Shown here: positions 58,166 through 64,000 of the stretch, in pieces
Position numbering within the stretch: the stretch's first letter is position 1
How the letters are laid out: each line of letters opens with the position of its first letter
DNA from: Phaseolus vulgaris
Lineage: Eukaryota > Streptophyta > Magnoliopsida > Fabales > Fabaceae
Length of the DNA: 64,000 nucleotides
Direction: 5' to 3'
Assembly (NCBI RefSeq): GCF_000499845.2
Contig: NC_023754.2
Coordinates: 9,059,335-9,123,334, forward strand
Made by a program: the position numbers and the translations under genes
The notes under the pieces: generated by a model
Seen by the model: only the letters and a program-made list of their open reading frames with translations
Told to the model about the DNA's origin: nothing
Database searches by the model: none

Positions 58166-59633
58166 CACTATTTTATACTTTAGACAACATCTAAAAGATT
58201 TTTCAAGTAAGAAAAACGTTGCCTTAACTTTAGACAACGCTTTTTTAAGCATAGAATATGCAGTCGTGAGTTTAGGTTTAGGCAACGCTTTGTTGCAGTC
58301 GTTGCCTTATATTGGTAGAATAGGCAACGTTTTTCAGAAAAACTATAGGAACGTTTGTTTTTTCTCATAATGTTTAGGCGTGTTGCCTATTATTTACGCA
58401 ACTTTTTTCAAATGTTATCATTGGTAAAGACAACACTTATTTACATGTTGTCTGTCTTTTAAAACGTTTATAGGCAACAATAGAAGAGATAAAACCACCA
58501 AATACAATTGTATAAAACCAAATCAATTAACAATAAAATGGGATACACGCATAGGTACTCAAGTTAGGCACAATTCATTGAAATTTCTAAAGGCACGATT
58601 CAAGTTAGGCACAATTAAAAATTGATAAAATGCTTAGAACAAAATAGTATTTGTTGTCTCCCCAAGTCACAGACTCATAAATAGATTAATTCTCTGTTTT
58701 AAAAGAAACAAGCATCATTCTATTTAAAGAATTACACATTTTAATAATATGCAATAGTATCATAAAAAAAAAATGCAAACAACTCCTAAATTTTTGCCCT
58801 TAACTTACCTTGAGTTATTGTCACCGAGGCCATCTAGCTCCAGAACTCCCACTACCTGAAACATGACAGCAGTACAATAATATAGAATCATAGACCACAA
58901 CTTATTGAGGAACAGAGTGCAAGAAGATGGAATAGAAATTACAAGAGAACCCTAACCTTGTTTTTTTAGAAGAATCGTAGAAGAACAAAATCAAAGAAAA
59001 ATGAATCATAGGTGAAATAACCACAACTACCGAGCATGAGTAACACGTAAGTTGGAAGAAAAAACGGAAGAAGAACCACGAGCACGAGTAGGTGTGAGCT
59101 TGTTCTTGATTTTTCATATTTCAAAAGTTGACGCTATTTGGTTTATGTAGTTTCAAAGGAAGAACCGTGACATTTAGGAAAATTGGGACACATAAGGTTT
59201 TTCAAATTAAGGTTGGATTCTGTTTTGGCTAATGTAAAGTTTTGGAATTTGTTTAAAAGTTTTGAAATCAACTTGTGAAAATTAGTGGTATAAAAGTTTT
59301 GGAAATCAGCATGTGAAAATTATTGAAAAGTGAATGTTATATGAAATATTAAAGTTACACCTAATAAATATAGTCTAAATATTATTTAAAGCAACTACAA
59401 GTTAAAAAAACATGTTCTAAAATATTATTTAAAGCACCTACATTTTGAAAATTGTTATTTAAAGTATTCGTAATATTTTAATGTCAATCTACGTTTTATA
59501 ATTGTTGTCTAAAATGAATAGGCAACATTTTTTTCAACTATTTTGAGTAAGAGATAAATAAATCTTACTACGTGGAGGACAATAAAAAATTGTTGCCTAT
59601 ACCTATTTTAGACAACACTTTTTTATATCAGTG
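58166..59633. mobile_element. Non-autonomous CACTA element, 1468 bp
   Basis: Left end CACTATTTTATACTTTAGAC, right end (complement) CACTGATATAAAAAAGTG followed by TTGTCTAAAATAGG. Both subterminal zones (58166-58480 and 59500-59620) carry many GTTGCCT / AGGCAAC words beside AAAACG or TTT, as in CACTA subterminal arrays. No transposase gene is present. The flanking 3-mers (CTA and TGG) do not match, so the target duplication is lost or the right end is shifted. Confidence 0.7.
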
Positions 59634-61653
59634 TGGTTTAAAGTGAAAAATTATGTAGTGGGTGAGATTTTAAACTTTTTGACCTTTGAAACATTAATTA
59701 GTGTGACATTAATTTGTCATATGTTTGTAAAATTTAGAAGATTTTTTTTTTCATACAAATAAAATAAATAAAATTTAGCTTACATATATTTTATATTAAA
59801 ATTAGTCAAAAGTGATTAGAACTCCTTTCATTTTCATGTACTTAATGGACTTAGATTCAATTCTCTCCTAAAAGTATGAAACGTTTGTTCTATAAATTAT
59901 ATTATAAAAACTTTGTTTCAAAATGTATTTTATGTGTTATAGAAAAAGTTGTCTATGCTTAATAAGCCAATCTGTGCAATTGAAACTTTAAAAACTAAAA
60001 TTTTATAACTATAATATTAAAAAACAAAATTAAAACTAAACGATAGAGAAGGTAGTTTCCTCTACAAACCATTCGAACTAAAATTGATTATTGAATTATT
60101 TGAATACTTTTATGATAAAGTATAAAGTCTCACAACTACCATATAAGTTAAAGTGTATATAATATATAAAATAGAATAAGATGAGGATGAGTTAATTTAA
60201 ATAAATTGTTTTGAATCTTTGAAATCATATATGTTATGGTTGATGTTCATATCCCCTTCAATCTATATACTTTCTCAATAGATTTTTTTTTTTTTTACCC
60301 TAAGATTGGGGAATGGCCACATTTCATATTTTCAAGATTAAAGGAAAGAGAATAATATTCAAATTGATTTGAATCTTTTAGATAACACCTCTTATACTCT
60401 ATTTTCACCTTGTTCAATTCACACTCTCTTATTGAGCTTTGTTTGCACATTCTTGGCAACTTTTACCATAAAATGGGGATAAGAACCACATTTCATATTT
60501 TTAAAGTGAAAAGAGATTCACATTTTAGATGTGTAGTTAAAAGTTACCCAATAAATTATTTTGTCATTAGAAAAGGAAATAAAGCAAGTTACTCAATAAG
60601 TAATTATGATTAAGTTATGTGAGAAGTTGCACATAGTTAAAATGAAATTACTATGCCTTGTGATTGAACTTTGGTGAGTGATGAGTATGCAAGTATATAT
60701 CATTGCCCTTTTAAATTATTGACATTCTTGATTGCATTAGTTAAACTAATCTGCAATGTTGGTTCATAGTTTGTCCTTATTATATAGACACAAGAATTAA
60801 ATCACAACCACCATTGGATCATCATAAAACCTAATGGGTCCATCACACAAAGGTTCAACACATGAGCCCATCATACATTTTTTTGGTTTAAATTTCTATT
60901 ACCATATGAGGTTGTTGAAATGTCATATGTGCTCCAAAACTAAAATTGTCCTCTAACAATCATTCCCTTTGAAAAAAAAAATTAATTAAATATTTCACTA
61001 GTAAAATATTATTATTTTACTAATTTTATCTCCATAGTTTTTTTTTCACACTATGCTTTAATTATTTTATATTGTTTCGTTAGGGGTATGTAGATAAACT
61101 CAACTCCATCAACCTTGTGAATAATGTATCTATTTTCATAAAAACATTTAAGAAAATTAGGGTTTGATTCGTGAAATTTACAAACTTATTCACAATTTGT
61201 GAGTTCATGAACTTACTTGAAAGTTTAACTAAATGTATTTTTAATTTAGAATGATTGAATTTTATTGTTATAAATCCTGATATTTTAACTTGATACATTT
61301 TAGTTTAATATATATATATATATATATATATTTCAGTTTTTATAAACTTTAAAAAAATTGCTGCGTAGATTGGTATGCTTATTTGCATTTTTTACCAAAT
61401 ACAAATATAAAATTATACTCATTAATTTAATGGATTATACTTATTTTAATAGTTGAAAATACAATCTTAAATGGTCAAGTATGTGTACCCACCCATACAT
61501 GTCATGAAAAATTATCTAAATGAAAACGATGTGGTTTTGAAAAAATATAATAAAATAACGTTACTTTATTCACTTTTTTTTTAACTTTATTTAAGATATT
61601 TGTATCATATATAAAAGTTATAAATTTAATTATAAATTGCATCTAAAAACTTT
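59634..61653. other. AT-rich intergenic region, no gene seen
   Basis: No gene supported. The 67-codon plus frame at 60410-60613 shows no known motif. A (TA)n run is at 61306-61331. Confidence 0.5.
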
Positions 61654-62020
61654 CACTACAAGAAAATCATGAAATAGAAACTAATTTTAGAAGAAAAAGA
61701 AAATTAGTTATTATAGTAACTATATTAGAAACCATTTTAGAAACTAAAAAAAAAATATTTCTAAATTAATTTCTATTATTATTAAACAATTTCTAAATTG
61801 GTATCTAATTAACTACAAAGGTTTTAACTACCAATTATTTAGATTCTAAATTTGGTAGTAAAAACATTGGTGGTTAATTAGATACCAATTTAGAAACCAT
61901 TTAACAATAATAGAAACTAATTTAGAAACCAAAATTTTTTTTAGTCCCTAAAATTATCTCTAATCTAGTCACTATGACAACTAATTATTTTTTGTTGTTA
62001 AACTTGATTTTCTTGTAATG
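61654..62020. mobile_element. CACTA-derived MITE, 367 bp, with internal hairpin
   Basis: Left end CACTACAAGAAAATCATG, right end (complement) CATTACAAGAAAATCAAG, flanked by TTT at 61651-61653 and 62021-62023, a 3-bp duplication as expected for CACTA. The interior folds on itself: GGTATCTAATTAAC near 61800 faces GTTAATTAGATACC near 61878, with the arms extending outward (AATTTAGAAAC-type words). No ORF. Confidence 0.85.
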
Positions 62021-62023
62021 TTT

Positions 62024-64000
62024 AGTGATAAAATTTATTAATAGTAATAATTAAGTGGTAATATAAACTTTTTGTATTCAATCGTTTCAGCTTACATTTC
62101 TTTAAAATAATCAATAGGTAATATAAAATTATTTAAAAAATTATTAAATAAAAAATAATTTTAAAAATAAATATAATTAATTATTATATTGACTAAATTA
62201 GATATTACTTTAAACACAAAATTTTTGATATCTAAACTAATTTTTATTATTAATAAAATATTGATTCACTTGAAACCCTTTTGTAAATTCTAGATTTGGT
62301 AATTGAAATAAAAGATTTTACATTCAGAATTATTCTTTCTCTAATGTATAAGATTATATTATTGGAATGTGAAAACAAATTTTTGGAAAGAAATATCATG
62401 AAAATTGCTTATTTTGAAATGAGGGCCAGTGAATAATGAGTAAGATAGTAGTGTGTCAGCTGTCAAAGATGATGATTTCTTCTATTGGTTTCAATGTTTG
62501 GTAATTTAGTTACATGTCAAAAGAAAAAGTCAAGTGCACAAGATTATCACCTTTTTCAACAAATTGTTCTCCTTATGTCAAGGGGTATCTAATAAAAGTT
62601 TAAATTGATTAGAGCCTTGCAACAACTTTTCTTTGAAAAACTTGATTAGGGTTACTTTATATCTTTTCATTTTCTATTCTTTTTTGTAAGGGTTGAAAAT
62701 AAGCTCATATGAATAGGGAAAGGGTTTTCCTAATGAAACTTCCCTGCATTTGAAGTCACACTAATAATCATTTGTTGCAAGAACATTGTGCCTCAGAAAC
62801 TTCTTAATTTTCCCTTTGTTTTTAATGGAGCTTTCTTCTTTTTTACCTTCTTCTTCACGAATTGTGACTCAATAGTTACTACTTTTTCTCTTTTCATCCC
62901 AAGTTATATCTGATTTCTTTTTATCCTAAGCCATGGCATTATCAACAACCAAATTTTATAAATGTATTAAAAAATTTGATGTTATTGTATCTTTGGTTAA
63001 TTTAAACTTGTTTTAAATCCCTTTATACATATATTATAGAATCTTTTGTGATATTTATCACACAAGTTATTATGATGGTTTTGTACTATATAGGTATGTT
63101 TCAATAACTATTTTCATAAATAGAAAAAATATAAATTAGAAAAACTATTTTAATAACTTATGTATAATCTAATTTTAATTTATGTAAATTTAATTTTATC
63201 TTTTTTATTTTTTTTGTTATCTTACAACTATATATGATCTAATCCGTTTTCATGTTCGTACCAATTTGGATAAAAAAAAATTGAATCTGTTTCTAATTTA
63301 AAGAAATTCAATAATTGGGTTTAATCAAAATCAAGTCTAATAAAAAAAAGTGAAATTTGCAGCAAATGAATTGAATGAAAAAGATAACTAAAATTCGATG
63401 AATTGGTAGTAGAATATTTCACTTGAATTCAACTATTAGGTGAAAAACTACTTTAACTTTAGAATTTAATTTAAATTAGTTGTCAACGTAGAAGTTTTAT
63501 TATATTAATCTAATCACAATCTATAAAATTAATTAACTTTTACAATAATTACTTAAAAATAATATTTAGAAAAAAATGTATTGGATATTTATTCATGACT
63601 TTGCATAAAAATTGAATTCTTCTTTTAAAAAATATGATTAAATATAATAATATTTTTAAAGTCACAACAGCTAAATGTTTATCAATAACTGGAGAAATTG
63701 TTGAAAATAATAATCAAGTCTAATCTAACAATGTTATTGAAGATGAGAAAATGACGGTGTAAATCAGAAATCATAACCTATTTTTTATAAAAGGTTTGAA
63801 AAATTCATAAAATATTTATCATTTATTTTTATTTTTTTGATAAAAAAAAAAGATGATGGATAGAAGAGGAGAGACCAAGGTTTGTTATTATAAGCAAAAT
63901 TTTAAGTAAGCTTAAGATACACATTATTTTCATGATAGAGATTAATAATAGTCAATCCTCCATTCTCGAGGAGAAAAGATCTTAGCTCAATGAACTATAG
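62024..64000. other. AT-rich intergenic region, no gene seen
   Basis: About 2 kb with no open frame of normal composition, no tRNA-like fold noticed and no terminal repeats. Confidence 0.5.

Overview
The window looks like nuclear DNA from a legume, probably tribe Phaseoleae (Phaseolus, Vigna or a relative). The reasons are AT-rich intergenic DNA, genes split by GT-AG introns, a plant-specific WRC domain, a YSL transporter relic, a Tat-lineage Ty3/gypsy element with two RNase H domains, and many short palindromes of the ATAATCGATTAT and AACAACCGATTGTT type inside transposons. The species is an inference. Only one gene is clearly intact: a cytochrome b561-domain gene on the minus strand at 51875-54514. 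A small two-exon gene at 1403-1967 (minus) is plausible.

Layout. 1-289 is one end of a CACTA element. 1403-1967 is the small gene. 3941-18054 is a decayed Tat-type Ty3/gypsy retrotransposon: LTR, primer site, gag, protease, RT, RNase H, second RNase H, integrase, a tandem-repeat zone, an antisense ORF, polypurine tract and LTR. Three later insertions split it, each a solo LTR with a perfect 5-bp target duplication (9721-10862, 14694-16284, 16582-17679). 19056-19707 is a hAT-type non-autonomous element.

19900-37050 is a cluster of PIF/Harbinger-like DNA transposons with TAA/TTA target duplications. The largest, 27505-35510, carries four same-strand genes: a DDE transposase, a Myb/SANT-like protein, a 'putative plant transposon protein' (Transposase_32-like) ORF and a GRF zinc-finger protein. 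Its neighbour, 22873-27481, has the same ends and the last two genes but no transposase or Myb gene. This four-gene element and its deletion derivative are the most interesting system here.

37318-39948 is a decayed 5' part of a JMJ25/IBM1-like histone demethylase gene (WRC and RING-like region, no JmjC domain). 40682-42285 (minus) is a decayed 3' part of a YSL metal-nicotianamine transporter gene. 43340-45240 is a degenerate short-word repeat split by a second hAT-type element (44104-44939). 46280-51354 (minus) holds a Ty1/copia 3' fragment abutting the 5' half of a second Tat-type element. The LTR of that element is split by a 1.2-kb hAT element that keeps the C-terminus of its transposase. 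51875-54514 is the b561 gene. The rest is AT-rich intergenic DNA with two non-autonomous CACTA elements (58166-59633 and 61654-62020).

All domain names come from reading translations by eye. No database search was run. Intron ends were placed by matching GT/GC-AG sites to reading-frame phase.
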